49,985 bases of DNA from Metaruminococcus_A sp900762715 (GTDB lineage Bacteria; Bacillota; Clostridia; Oscillospirales; Ruminococcaceae): assembly GCA_048204295.1 (NCBI GenBank), contig DBFBLF010000007.1, forward strand, positions 1 through 49,985, in the 5' to 3' direction. The notes beneath the pieces are model-generated. The model was not told where the DNA came from. It did no database searches and worked only from the letters and a program-made list of their open reading frames with translations. Both the position numbers and the translations under genes were made by a program. Below, in pieces: positions 7,866-16,771 of the stretch (its first letter is position 1; the number at the start of each line of letters is the position of its first letter).

Positions 7866-9164
7866 TCAATCCAAACCGTCAAGTTGGAAAATCCGTTTGG
7901 GATTATCATACAAAATAGCACGCGCAATCCGCTGGGCAGTGCCTAGGTTAAAGCTGCCGTCCCCGACCTTTTTGCTCAGTGCACGCGCTATGTTTTGGCG
8001 CGCCATATACTGGTGCCCTGCAACACAGTCGATATTGCAGAAATCACCGCCAAAACCACTTATCTTGTTATATGGGATTAAATCGAGCCAATTGCAGAGC
8101 GTTTGAACCGACTCCGCGGGCGAAACGATATGGGCCCAGCACATATCCACCGTAACATTGGGGAACATTTTTGCAATAATACCCGCTTCCTTCTGATATG
8201 GATAGCTGATATGGAACAGGTCAAAGTGCACGTTGGGATAATCGGTAAAAAAATTGGTCATCAGCGCAGGATTGCTGTTTCCCACATGGTTTGCCCCGCT
8301 CGCCTGAAATCCCGTATGGAACTGATAGGTCATGCGGTACTTGTCAGCAAGGCTCAAAACATAGTGCATCATATAGTTCTGAAAATCCATTCCAACAGTG
8401 AAACCAAAATCCTTTAATTTATGAAGATGCCTGATTTCAAAAATTTGATTGAACGCCCTCTCGGCGTCACATTTGAGCGCACGCTCATACCGGAGCGGCC
8501 GAAAATACGCAAGCGCCGATTTTAATACCCGTGTGCCGTTTTTATAAACCTTATCAAAAATCGCTTCCACAGCTTCCAGGTAAGCGTCGAACGAATGGAT
8601 GGTGAACCCGGTTTCCTCCTCCATTTGACGGATTGTCGTCAACTGGCAGAGATAGATCATAGGGTCGAAACGGTAAACCCTGACAAAATAATCAGGGTCG
8701 CAGCCAGGCTCGGCGTCAAAGCAATCGAGGATACTCACTTTGATTTTTGAAATATCTTTGAGCACTTTGCGGTACTGCCCGCCGGCTGCCAACGAAGCCT
8801 TAAACTTGTCGTTGATCCGCTCAATAGTAGCGGCGTTAATTCCATCCTCGCCATACACCAGCCGAACGGTCTCGTCAACGCCTCGCCCATACCCGGTAAA
8901 GCGGCAAGCCTCCCAATAAGGTTCGAGCAGCCGGTAGCGCTCCATAATCGGAATAGACGTATCGCAGGCGCGAATAAAATCTTTCTCCGGCAGTCCGGCT
9001 GATTGAAGGTCGGTTCCAATATAGTCGCCCAAATATTCGCTTAAAACATCCGCGTCCGGGTTTCTCCGTTTCTCAAACCCGGGAAGGTGCTCATGCGTAT
9101 CGATGATTTCCAGCTTCTGAACAAATGAGAAAACCTCGTTGTAAAGCTCATCGCCTTGGTACAT
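7866..9164 (-). CDS. Amidohydrolase-superfamily metal-dependent hydrolase (uronate isomerase/amidohydrolase-2-like)
   Basis: A 432-residue TIM-barrel protein. The N-terminal metal-binding motif is IDTHEHLPG (H-x-H at residues 24 and 26), and further histidines occur in TYQFHTGFQ and FDLFHISYP, with a late aspartate in ISGFGGDFCNID, as expected for amidohydrolase-2/uronate isomerase relatives. Members hydrolyse C-N or C-C bonds, decarboxylate, or isomerise uronates, so the reaction here cannot be named. AAAGGA lies 10 bases before ATG 9164. It has its own promoter (9237-9265) and lies downstream of a terminator, so it is a separate unit beside the catabolic operon at 9346-15791. The shared neighbourhood suggests that it acts on the same compound. 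Confidence 0.8.
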   Translation of the reverse strand: MYQGDELYNEVFSFVQKLEIIDTHEHLPGFEKRRNPDADVLSEYLGDYIGTDLQSAGLPEKDFIRACDTSIPIMERYRLLEPYWEACRFTGYGRGVDETVRLVYGEDGINAATIERINDKFKASLAAGGQYRKVLKDISKIKVSILDCFDAEPGCDPDYFVRVYRFDPMIYLCQLTTIRQMEEETGFTIHSFDAYLEAVEAIFDKVYKNGTRVLKSALAYFRPLRYERALKCDAERAFNQIFEIRHLHKLKDFGFTVGMDFQNYMMHYVLSLADKYRMTYQFHTGFQASGANHVGNSNPALMTNFFTDYPNVHFDLFHISYPYQKEAGIIAKMFPNVTVDMCWAHIVSPAESVQTLCNWLDLIPYNKISGFGGDFCNIDCVAGHQYMARQNIARALSKKVGDGSFNLGTAQRIARAILYDNPKRIFQLDGLD

Positions 9165-9236
9165 TGCCGCTTCATCCTTTCATATTGCCAGTTATTACAA
9201 ATTAAACCGTCTTCACCTCACTGCTTTTCAGCCCCC

Positions 9237-9279
9237 ATTTTAGCACAGCCTCATTAGGGAAACAATGTTAATTATTAAC
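9237..9279 (-). promoter_or_regulatory. Promoter of the amidohydrolase gene with a palindromic operator
   Basis: On the minus strand, TTGTTT and TAAAAT are separated by exactly 17 bases (9260-9265 and 9237-9242). Directly upstream of the -35 box is a perfect 13-base palindrome, GTTAATTATTAAC (9267-9279), a plausible regulator site. Confidence 0.6.
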
Positions 9280-9310
9280 AAGATACTATTGCTTAATTTT
9301 CTGATTCAAA

Positions 9311-9340
9311 CAAAAGCGCCCGGTAATTTCCCGGGCCCTT
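9311..9340 (-). terminator. Terminator of the catabolic operon
   Basis: Stem GCCCGG/CCGGGC with a 7-base loop followed on the minus strand by GCTTTTG, six bases after the Gfo/Idh/MocA gene ends. Confidence 0.65.
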
Positions 9341-9345
9341 TTTTC

Positions 9346-10521
9346 TTATTGAAAAAACCTTGAAAAATCGAGAAAAGTCTCCTCTTCATACGCCTTTTTA
9401 CACGCCTCCCGCAGGCCGGCAACAAAAACACCTTTTGCCTGGGCATCCTCGGGGCGGTAGACTTGAATTTTTTCCGCCGGGAACTGAAAAATTTCTTCGT
9501 TGCGGTAAATCTGATCAACTGTCCAGACATGCGGTTTACAGGTGGACGGGGTACAGTAAACGGTGTTTTCATAATTCCCGTTCCGGACACCGTCAATAAC
9601 CGCTTCCAGTTTGGTGTGGACGTCGGCGTCTACCTCGCCGTATTTCTTCGTGGAACCATCGTTAAAATACGCCGTCAAATAGTTGGTGTTGCAGTCATAG
9701 CGGATGACCGCGTTCTCAAAACAGTACTCAATCAGCGGATTTTGCGTTTCATCGACTGCGTGAGAAGCGATATAAAGCAACTCCACTCCTCGTTTCATTT
9801 TTGCTTTGATGCAGATGGTATCATAATTCTCAATTTTATTTGCACGCGCGGCGCTCACCTGCATTTCTACAGGCAGTGCCGCCTCTTTCATACTGCTTCC
9901 GAGCATAAAATAGAGGTTGTGCAGGTAATGGGCTGCAGCGTTTGAAGCGACGCTGTCGTTAATCGGCGTGCCGTCTTCAGCAGTGCGTTTACCGCCCCAG
10001 CCCGAGCCGCGTTTGAAATAAGATTCCGGGCGGGGCCACAGGACCAGCGCCTTTACGGAAACAGGGTCTCCGAACAGTCCGGACAGTATATCTTTTTTAC
10101 AGCGGAGCATTGCCGGGGCAAACGACCACTGGAAGCCGATTGCCAAGCATTTTCCAGAGTTTTTCTCCAACTCAATCATTGGCTCGAGCTGGTCAAGAAC
10201 CGGGGCGGCCGGCTTTTCACAAAGGACATGGCTGCCATGTTCCAGCGCCGTCCGGATATGCTCCAAATGGAGTGGGAGCGGTGTGACAATACAGGTTAAG
10301 TCCACTTGCCCCAACGCTTCATAGGCGGATGACAAATCACTGAAAACAGGCACTCCCCGCCGTTCCAGTTCCAGTTTGGTTTCCGGATTCAAAAACGGCT
10401 CCACAACTCCGGAAAATTCCGCTTTATCAAGAATTTCAGGCCGCGCAAGGGCTTCCAGATAAAAACGCCCGTAGCCCCCAGCGCCCGCAAGAACCAGTTT
10501 CAGTTTTTCAGAGCACTTCAT
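9346..10521 (-). CDS. Gfo/Idh/MocA-family NAD(P)-dependent oxidoreductase
   Basis: A 391-residue dehydrogenase. The N-terminal Rossmann motif is LAGAGGYGRF (residues 11-20) and the family signature CEKPAAP is at 101-107 with the catalytic lysine at 103, followed by the usual alpha/beta C-terminal domain. These enzymes oxidise or reduce a hydroxyl on a sugar, cyclitol or glycoside. ATG 10521 overlaps the end of the upstream epimerase-like gene by 14 bases and has GGGGGA nine bases upstream; longer readings of the frame run into that gene. It is the last gene of a five-gene minus-strand operon. In known C-glycoside-cleaving clusters a protein of this family forms the 3-keto sugar, but the small partner protein of those clusters is not seen here. 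Confidence 0.88.
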   Translation of the reverse strand: MKCSEKLKLVLAGAGGYGRFYLEALARPEILDKAEFSGVVEPFLNPETKLELERRGVPVFSDLSSAYEALGQVDLTCIVTPLPLHLEHIRTALEHGSHVLCEKPAAPVLDQLEPMIELEKNSGKCLAIGFQWSFAPAMLRCKKDILSGLFGDPVSVKALVLWPRPESYFKRGSGWGGKRTAEDGTPINDSVASNAAAHYLHNLYFMLGSSMKEAALPVEMQVSAARANKIENYDTICIKAKMKRGVELLYIASHAVDETQNPLIEYCFENAVIRYDCNTNYLTAYFNDGSTKKYGEVDADVHTKLEAVIDGVRNGNYENTVYCTPSTCKPHVWTVDQIYRNEEIFQFPAEKIQVYRPEDAQAKGVFVAGLREACKKAYEEETFLDFSRFFQ

Positions 10522-11323
10522 GCAACCGTTCCCCCAGTACCGTTTTGATATAATCGTAGCATTTTGTCGCCTGTTCATACTCCGGCGAACAGTGGGTCTC
10601 AATGTTCATGTCCAGCTCCTCGCCCTGAAAACGCAGATTGTCGTTTAACAGGTCGTTAATCTGCCCCTTCCAATCGATACAGCCCTCGCCGATGGGGACG
10701 CAGACACCGTCTTCCAGCCTGTAATCTTTCATATGGACGCTGGCAATATAGGGTTTGAAGCGCTCGTAATGCTCTTTATACTCTGAAAACCCCGACATAA
10801 AGAGGTTTCCCATATCCCAGTTAAGCATTCCGCCATACGGCAGAACGGCCTTTTGTACTTTCTCGATCTCATCCGGCAGGCCGTTATAATAGCCGGGCTC
10901 ATTTTCGAGGCAGATGACAAAACCGTTGTCCTTCCCCGTTTGACAAATTATCTGGAGGGTTTCGAGCACCCGTTTGGCGTCATCCAAGGTGTCCCCTTCT
11001 TCTTTTTTTATACCAAAGCTGATGATCTTCTTCGTCCCCAGATAATCGGCGCACTCCATCGTGCGGAGAAGGCGCTCCGGCTGGGCCGTGAAATCCGGGT
11101 CATGCAGGGTACACTTATAAGTGCCCGGCGAAATTCCAGTCACCCTCATTCCATATCCGTCCAACATTGCCTTTATCTCAGCAAGCTGATCCTTTGTCAC
11201 ATCAGGCAGACGGTTTTCGCCGACATTGCGGAGCTCAAAACGGTGGATTCCCCGCTCTTTCGCCCATTCAGCCGCCGTTTTCAGATCCCTGCTTACCTCG
11301 TCGCTGACAATTCCCAATTTCAT
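10508..11323 (-). CDS. Sugar phosphate isomerase/epimerase family protein (xylose isomerase-like TIM barrel)
   Basis: A 271-residue TIM-barrel protein of the AP-endonuclease-2 type. Likely metal ligands are visible in order: the glutamate of CLENEPGYYN, the aspartate of LNWDMGNLF, the histidine of SVHMKDYR and the late glutamate of MNIETHCSPEYE. Members isomerise or epimerise sugars and keto-sugars, and some lyse C-C or C-O bonds after oxidation. ATG 11323 has GGGAGG nine bases upstream and starts 14 bases after the alcohol dehydrogenase stop. It overlaps the following dehydrogenase, so the two are probably translated together and may act in sequence on an oxidised sugar. The substrate is unknown. 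Confidence 0.88.
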   Translation of the reverse strand: MKLGIVSDEVSRDLKTAAEWAKERGIHRFELRNVGENRLPDVTKDQLAEIKAMLDGYGMRVTGISPGTYKCTLHDPDFTAQPERLLRTMECADYLGTKKIISFGIKKEEGDTLDDAKRVLETLQIICQTGKDNGFVICLENEPGYYNGLPDEIEKVQKAVLPYGGMLNWDMGNLFMSGFSEYKEHYERFKPYIASVHMKDYRLEDGVCVPIGEGCIDWKGQINDLLNDNLRFQGEELDMNIETHCSPEYEQATKCYDYIKTVLGERLHEVL

Positions 11324-11337
11324 TTTTACTGCCTCCC

Positions 11338-12429
11338 TTATTTGAATGTAAGTACTGCTTTTAAGGCTTCCTTGGTGTGCATGGCTTCCAACGCACTGTT
11401 GGCTTTCTCCAAAGGAAAACGGTGGGTAATCAGCTTTGTGAACTGCTCCGGCTGTTCCAGCACAAGCTCCATCGCCTGGCGGGTATGGCGGGTATCGCTC
11501 ACCCAAATCCCCTGGATATTGAGGTGCTTTTTGACCACTTGGCTGTAAAAATCAATTTCTTCCGTACCGACAGGCTGCGCATAGCCGGTCAGGACGCAGC
11601 TTCCGCCGGGACGGGCGAGGTTGAGTACCTCCTGGGCGGCGCCGCGCGCTCCTGCGGCCTCCAAAACCATATCGGCTCCGCGGCCGTGAGTTAAGGTGCG
11701 AACTACTTCCAGGCGCTGTTCCGCATTCAATTCGCGGCGGTTGATCAAATGCGTCGCCCCAAATTCTTTACAGAGCTCCAGCCGCTGGGGCGAGCCGCCG
11801 ATAACGGCGATATTCTTCGCCCCCATCTTCTTCGCATAGGCAACGCCGTATACGCCGAGCGGGCCGGGGCCCTGAATGACCACTGTATCACCGGGATTGA
11901 TCTTGACGGTGTCAAAGGCGTTGGCGGCTGTCGCGCCCGAACAGCTTGCGCTGACCAAAATAGCCGGGTCGGTCTTTTCATCAACCCGGAACAGATCGGT
12001 TCCAGGTGACAAGATCAGGTATTCGCTGTAGCACCCATTGAGATAAGGGGCCTCCGCACGGGAGCGATTAATCCCATAAACTTTCCTGCTTTCGCAGAGC
12101 CAGGGCATGAGCAGCACCTTGCAGGCGTAGCAATGTCCGCAGGTTACCCCCCGGTTCCAGAGAATGCGGTCGCCTTCTTTGACAGGGTCGCCCTCAACGG
12201 TTGCATGCGGGCCGTTCATGGCGGCAATCCTCCCGACTCCCTCGTGTCCCAAAATAATCGGAAGGGGGGTGCGGGGGTCTTCTCCCTGCCACATGTGGAC
12301 ATCGCTCCCACAGATGCCGGACGCCTCCAACTCCACCAGTATTTCCCCTTCTTTTAAAACGGGAACTTCAATTTCTTCCATAACAAGCGGCTGTTTAAAG
12401 GCCGTCAATACCATTGCACGCGATTTCAC
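11338..12429 (-). CDS. Zinc-dependent medium-chain alcohol dehydrogenase
   Basis: A 363-residue MDR dehydrogenase. Catalytic zinc ligands are in GICGSDVH (Cys40) and LGHEGVG (His62, Glu63); four cysteines at 97, 100, 103 and 112 form the structural zinc site, with slightly unusual spacing before the last. The NAD(P) motif GPGPLGVYG is near residue 188. It oxidises a secondary alcohol or polyol (sorbitol/threonine dehydrogenase-like branch). Its ATG overlaps the stop of the upstream FAD oxidoreductase by four bases (ATGA), a sign of translational coupling. With the Gfo/Idh/MocA protein it gives the operon two pyridine-nucleotide dehydrogenases. Confidence 0.9.
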   Translation of the reverse strand: MKSRAMVLTAFKQPLVMEEIEVPVLKEGEILVELEASGICGSDVHMWQGEDPRTPLPIILGHEGVGRIAAMNGPHATVEGDPVKEGDRILWNRGVTCGHCYACKVLLMPWLCESRKVYGINRSRAEAPYLNGCYSEYLILSPGTDLFRVDEKTDPAILVSASCSGATAANAFDTVKINPGDTVVIQGPGPLGVYGVAYAKKMGAKNIAVIGGSPQRLELCKEFGATHLINRRELNAEQRLEVVRTLTHGRGADMVLEAAGARGAAQEVLNLARPGGSCVLTGYAQPVGTEEIDFYSQVVKKHLNIQGIWVSDTRHTRQAMELVLEQPEQFTKLITHRFPLEKANSALEAMHTKEALKAVLTFK

Positions 12430-14360
12430 AGCGTTCCCTCCCTTTCTTTCATATCACGCCAGACCTGTTCAAACCACTGCGGGCTTTCCGGCAGCGGGCG
12501 GACAGGCCGCCATATCGTATTGGCATCACCGCTTTGATAAGACACCTCCTGTACCTGTTCCAAAAGTTTTAAGTCTACAGGCACCTCCGCTCCAAAATCA
12601 GGCAGCTTTTCAGCAACCAGATACGAGCCGCGGGACAGTCCCCCGGTACGGATATAGTCAAGCATTGCCGTCAAATAGCAGACGGTGCAGACCAGCAGAT
12701 CTCGGGTGCGGAAAGCCTCCCCAAGCTGGGATGGGCTCTCTATTCGGAGCTGTTCGGGCCGGCGGAGCAGATCCTTCGCCTTTTCAATTGTTTTTTCTAT
12801 CTCCCCTGCGTTCCGGACAAACCCGGCATAGCTGCTGTTGAGCCGGCGGATTTCATCCGCCGTTTCCCGCAGATTGTCCTCTCCTTCCCCCTGCAGCCAG
12901 CGGTTGGCAAGCCGCAGAACCGGGACAACCTGTTCGCCAATCTCCCGTTCGGATAAATCCGGCCCGAATTTCCTTTTACCGCGCCGGGCAATCTGTTCCG
13001 CGGCGCGGAACGCCCCAACCTGTCCCGCGTTGAGGGCGGAACCCCCCGGCCGGCGGACACCGTGACTCCCGTTTATCTCACCAACGGCGAAGAGCCCCGG
13101 AACTGAAGTCTCCCACCAAAGATCACCCGCCAGCCCGCCGTTGTTATGCTGGGCGCAGACATCGACTTCCAGATATTCCTTTGACAGGTCAATCCCGTGG
13201 TCAAGATAAAGCTGAACCGCGTCGGCATTCAGGGCACAAAGCCGCTCCAGCGGGATGTCCTGCGTGGCGTCCGAGGCTTCCAGATAGCTCCGGCATTCGG
13301 AAGTGAGCAGGGCTTTGTCCAATTTTTTCATTCCCAAAGGATTTTTCATGTAATCAAGATAAACTCTCCGGCCTTTAAGCACTGTCTCGGTATAAACGGC
13401 GATGTCCACCCAGGAAGAGCCGGCCGCGCCGAGCTTCGCCGCATCAAACGGCCACTGGTAGCCTTTGAGAAAGACCGCGTTCAACAGGGTTTTATCATCC
13501 ATTAAATCGGAGAGAAACTCCCTCTCATCGCTTCCATCCGGCGCGGTACTGACATATCGCGGCAGCACCTGTTGGTAAGAGCCGGAGACGTTCCACCGGA
13601 ACTTGGTGGAAGCAAGGCCGTACTGCCATTCTGTCAGGTTTTTCCCTGCCGCTCCCGCCTCAAGGCAGACGCCGGTCGCACCAATCTGCGACTCTGGGAA
13701 AACGCTTTTTTCATAAAGCTGCGCCGGAGCGCCGGTCGCCATAACAAGATTCCGGCAGAGGAAAAGAACGAACTCCCGTCCGGAGCGGTCAGCCGTTTCC
13801 CGCAGGCAAAACAGCCCGGCGGCACATCCTTTCCCGTCCTTCAGGATTTTTACCGGGGTAATCCCCTCTACGACCGGGATATTCCGCGCCTCCACCTCCC
13901 GGTAAAGGGCGGCGCACATCTCCTGCACCGTCAGCGGTCCCGCAGAGGCCGCCCGCGCCTTGGGGTCATGGTCGGTTTTATAGCCGACGAACTCCCCGTA
14001 TTCATTCTGTACGAACGGCACGCCGAGGTCGGCGAGATGGTAAAAGCACCGGGCGGACAAAGCTGCCTCCGCAAGCGCGGTATCGCCGTCTGTCGCACCG
14101 CCGTCGAACAGGGTTTTCGCAACCTCATAGATACTATCCTGCGTCCTGCCGGAAACATTCAATTTATAATAGGTCTGCTTATCAGAACCGGTGTTGCGGG
14201 AGGTTCCCATCAGCAACCCGTTTGTAAGAAGGACGACGTCCCGTTTCCCCAAATCGTAAAGCCGTTTTGCCATGCAGAGCCCGGCGGCGCCGCTCCCCAT
14301 TATAACAGTTTCCGCTTGCCGTACCGGCACCGTATGGTTTTCAAGTTGAATCGTCCTCAT
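12426..14360 (-). CDS. FAD-dependent oxidoreductase (fumarate reductase/succinate dehydrogenase flavoprotein-like)
   Basis: A protein of about 644 residues. The FAD dinucleotide-binding motif is VIMGSGAAGLCMA (residues 19-31). The later segment LFAVGEINGSHGVRRPGGSALNAGQ is the second FAD contact typical of the fumarate reductase/L-aspartate oxidase flavoprotein family. This family oxidises or reduces C-C bonds next to carboxyl or carbonyl groups. No signal peptide or heme-binding motif is visible, so it probably acts in the cytoplasm. Starts are uncertain: ATG 14360 (with GGCG six bases upstream) is chosen over ATG 14372 and GTG 14390. It lies 81 bases after the OYE-type flavoenzyme. In related enoate reductases the two functions can be fused, so the pair may form an electron-transfer unit, which is inference. 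Confidence 0.85.
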   Translation of the reverse strand: MRTIQLENHTVPVRQAETVIMGSGAAGLCMAKRLYDLGKRDVVLLTNGLLMGTSRNTGSDKQTYYKLNVSGRTQDSIYEVAKTLFDGGATDGDTALAEAALSARCFYHLADLGVPFVQNEYGEFVGYKTDHDPKARAASAGPLTVQEMCAALYREVEARNIPVVEGITPVKILKDGKGCAAGLFCLRETADRSGREFVLFLCRNLVMATGAPAQLYEKSVFPESQIGATGVCLEAGAAGKNLTEWQYGLASTKFRWNVSGSYQQVLPRYVSTAPDGSDEREFLSDLMDDKTLLNAVFLKGYQWPFDAAKLGAAGSSWVDIAVYTETVLKGRRVYLDYMKNPLGMKKLDKALLTSECRSYLEASDATQDIPLERLCALNADAVQLYLDHGIDLSKEYLEVDVCAQHNNGGLAGDLWWETSVPGLFAVGEINGSHGVRRPGGSALNAGQVGAFRAAEQIARRGKRKFGPDLSEREIGEQVVPVLRLANRWLQGEGEDNLRETADEIRRLNSSYAGFVRNAGEIEKTIEKAKDLLRRPEQLRIESPSQLGEAFRTRDLLVCTVCYLTAMLDYIRTGGLSRGSYLVAEKLPDFGAEVPVDLKLLEQVQEVSYQSGDANTIWRPVRPLPESPQWFEQVWRDMKEREGTL

Positions 14361-14441
14361 TTTAATCGCCATGCGATACAGAGCCTGCACAAAAAATGAC
14401 TTTCTGCGCCCGGCACTGTCCCTTTCTTTATATTTTTCACA

Positions 14442-15791
14442 CTAAAACAGGCTTTCCTTCACATCTTTGCCAACCGGAGACCCTTTACCGGCCCGCCCTT
14501 TATGATAAAGCGGGGCGTAAACCTCGGAATCCCTGACCGGGCAGCCGGTTACGCCGCCGTCCCGCATCATTACCGTGCAGTTGGAGCAGCAGACGCAGCA
14601 CTTCTCCCGTTTCATCCCGCCGGATAAAATATCGTTCGGAAAATCCGGGTAGGCGAATGCCTGGCGGCCAAAGCCCGCCAGTTGAAACCAGCCCTTCTCA
14701 ATACATCCCGCCGCGACGTTTGCGCCAAATTCCCGCAGCCAGCTAAAGCCGGTCGCCATAATGAGCATTCCGGGGCAGGACTCCTGCATTTCATGAATCA
14801 AGGTCAGCATCCGCACATCGTCCTCCAGCGGATGGCTCGGCGGAAGGTATCCGCCCTGGTCATAGGGACGGCCGACATGAGGATTGTAATAGGGATTGCC
14901 GCAGCTTAAGTCGACAAACCGCACGCCGTGCTCAGAAAGAAGCCGTAAAAGCCGTGCAGGTTCCGACAAGTCGGGCTTGTGAAAATCCTTTTTGTCAACA
15001 CCGAAGCCGAACGGGTGTGGAATAGCATCGTAAATATTAAGGCGGACCACAACCTCAATCTCAACTTCAGCCCGGACAGCATCGATAATTTCAAGGAGGA
15101 GCCTCGTCCGGTTTTCAAAGCTGCCGCCATATCTGCCGGGGCGGTCAAACGCACCAAGTAATTCAGACAAAAGGTACCGGTGGCAGGCTTTGATATCGAC
15201 TGCGTCAAAACCCGCTTCCTTCGCAAGCTTCGCCGCCTTTACAAACTTTGGCACCAGCCCTTTCAAATAGTCATCTGTAGCGGGCTCGTAGTCGTCTTTC
15301 CCATCAGCGAAAAGAAATGGGATTTTAACCGCGGTGACCGGCTCCGGTACGCCGTTCGGTTTAGAATACCGCCCGGAATGGGTCAGCTGGGCAATTTTAT
15401 ACGGCTCCCCGCCCGAAGCCGCTGCGGAAATCCGCCGGTTGAGTTCACAGAAAGCCGGAAGGTTCTCCTCATTCAAGTGAAGCTGACGGGGGTTTGCGCG
15501 CCCTTCAGGGCAGACCGCCATTGCCTCCATCCAGAGGATGCCCGCGCCGCCTGCGGCAAAACGTTCATACCGGCGGAAAGTGAGCTGGTCCGGCGCGCCG
15601 CTCGGCGTGCCGTCGCAGCCCTCCATCGGCTGGATGCCGAGCCGGTTTTTTATGGTTTTTTCACCAAGCTCCAAAGGTTTTGCCAAAACCCCCAGATTCT
15701 CTGAAAAAGGCAGGTTCAGACGATACTTTGAAAGCGCGGCTTTAAATTCCTCCGCGTTTGCGTAACGGAATCGTTCGTGTCTTGTTTCCAT
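14442..15791 (-). CDS. NADH:flavin oxidoreductase, OYE/2,4-dienoyl-CoA reductase type with Fe-S cysteines
   Basis: A 449-residue FMN TIM-barrel enzyme of the old yellow enzyme family. The segment DIKACHRYLLSELL with RPGRYGGS downstream corresponds to the substrate/FMN motif (HGAHGYLL in relatives; here histidine and glycine positions differ). Near the C-terminus cysteines 399, 402, 405 and 417 form the C-x2-C-x2-C-x11-C pattern that binds a 4Fe-4S cluster in 2,4-dienoyl-CoA and trimethylamine dehydrogenases. The second flavin domain of those enzymes (about 670 residues) is absent. First gene of the operon: ATG 15791 follows AGGGGAG by eight bases and is divergent from an AraC regulator. It probably reduces or forms an alpha,beta-unsaturated bond. 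Confidence 0.88.
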   Translation of the reverse strand: METRHERFRYANAEEFKAALSKYRLNLPFSENLGVLAKPLELGEKTIKNRLGIQPMEGCDGTPSGAPDQLTFRRYERFAAGGAGILWMEAMAVCPEGRANPRQLHLNEENLPAFCELNRRISAAASGGEPYKIAQLTHSGRYSKPNGVPEPVTAVKIPFLFADGKDDYEPATDDYLKGLVPKFVKAAKLAKEAGFDAVDIKACHRYLLSELLGAFDRPGRYGGSFENRTRLLLEIIDAVRAEVEIEVVVRLNIYDAIPHPFGFGVDKKDFHKPDLSEPARLLRLLSEHGVRFVDLSCGNPYYNPHVGRPYDQGGYLPPSHPLEDDVRMLTLIHEMQESCPGMLIMATGFSWLREFGANVAAGCIEKGWFQLAGFGRQAFAYPDFPNDILSGGMKREKCCVCCSNCTVMMRDGGVTGCPVRDSEVYAPLYHKGRAGKGSPVGKDVKESLF

Positions 15792-15805
15792 CCCAATTTC
15801 TCCCC

Positions 15806-15834
15806 TTGATTTAACATGATTTTATAAGTACAAT
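15806..15834 (+). promoter_or_regulatory. Promoter of the AraC regulator in the divergent intergenic region
   Basis: TTGATT and TACAAT separated by 17 bases on the plus strand. The 65-base region between the two divergent starts must also hold the catabolic operon promoter, so both are likely controlled by one AraC-type site. Confidence 0.55.
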
Positions 15835-15856
15835 AAAAATATGCGAGGTGATAAAA

Positions 15857-16663
15857 ATGTGCGACGCCTACCCCGTTATCAGGATCAAGCACGCGGATGA
15901 CGGACAACCGCTTTCCAACCATACTCACCCGGCCTGCGAACTGATTTTTGTAAAACGCGGCTCGGTTCGAATCCGGATCGACGGAAAAAGTTATGAAGCC
16001 GGGGCGGGAACGCTTGTTTTAATCGGCGCGCTGGAACAGCATGAATTAGAGATCACCGGGCGGCCCTATGAGCGTTATTTCTGCATTTTCTCCCCGCAGC
16101 TGCTTGAGCAGCCTGGGCGCAGCCCCCTGCTTGCAACCGTCTTCAAAAACCGCCCCTATCATTTTTCCCACTGTCTGACGCTGGAACGCCCTGAGGAAAC
16201 TGAACGGCTCTTTAACGCAATGGCAGAGGAATACCGAAACCGCCGGCCTTTTTCAGAAGAGCTGAGCGCAAACCTGCTGGAACAGCTTTTAATTGGGGTC
16301 TACAGAGAGCATCCGGAACAATTTTTTCTGCCGGATACCGAAAGCGCCGCCAAAGTTTGGGAAGTTCAGCGTTATCTGGAAGCGCATTATGCCGAACCTG
16401 TTTCAATTGCGGAGCTCGCGGCAAGCCAGTATATAAACGCCGACTACCTTGGCCGGAGTTTTAAGGAGCTCACCGGGTATACGCCGAAACAATACCTGCT
16501 GGAACACCGCCTTCTTCACGGGAGGCAGCTCCTTTTACAGGGCGGCCTGCCGGTCAGCGCGGTTGCCTACCGGTGCGGCTTCCGCGACGTAAACAATTTT
16601 ATCCGCACCTTTAAAAGCCGGTACGGCATCACCCCAAAGCAATTTCAAAAAAGCAGGCATTGA
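15857..16663 (+). CDS. AraC family transcriptional regulator with N-terminal cupin
   Basis: A 268-residue regulator. The first about 90 residues form a cupin-like ligand-binding domain (HTHPACELIFVKRGSVRIRI), and the last 100 carry the two helix-turn-helix motifs of AraC/XylS proteins (SIAELAASQYINADYLGRSF and VAYRCGFRDVNNFIRTFK, ending YGITPKQF). ATG 15857 has GAGGTG six bases upstream; a GTG at 15848 would add three residues but sits on that site. It is divergent from the five-gene flavoenzyme-dehydrogenase operon and upstream of an epimerase-like gene and an esterase. It is therefore the likely substrate-responsive activator of the island. Confidence 0.93.
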   Translation: MCDAYPVIRIKHADDGQPLSNHTHPACELIFVKRGSVRIRIDGKSYEAGAGTLVLIGALEQHELEITGRPYERYFCIFSPQLLEQPGRSPLLATVFKNRPYHFSHCLTLERPEETERLFNAMAEEYRNRRPFSEELSANLLEQLLIGVYREHPEQFFLPDTESAAKVWEVQRYLEAHYAEPVSIAELAASQYINADYLGRSFKELTGYTPKQYLLEHRLLHGRQLLLQGGLPVSAVAYRCGFRDVNNFIRTFKSRYGITPKQFQKSRH

Positions 16664-16771
16664 CCTGTCTTCATCATACCGCATCCTCTTTTTATTTGTA
16701 AACCGTTTCCGCCTAATAATATGTAAAAACCGACTATACATCATACATTTAAGTCAAAGGAGGAATCATTT

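Noticed and set aside
9346..10521. Naming the dehydrogenase and epimerase as a C-glycoside-cleaving DgpA/DgpC pair
   Set aside because: Only the general families match; no DgpB-like small subunit is seen in the operon, so the assignment would go beyond the sequence.
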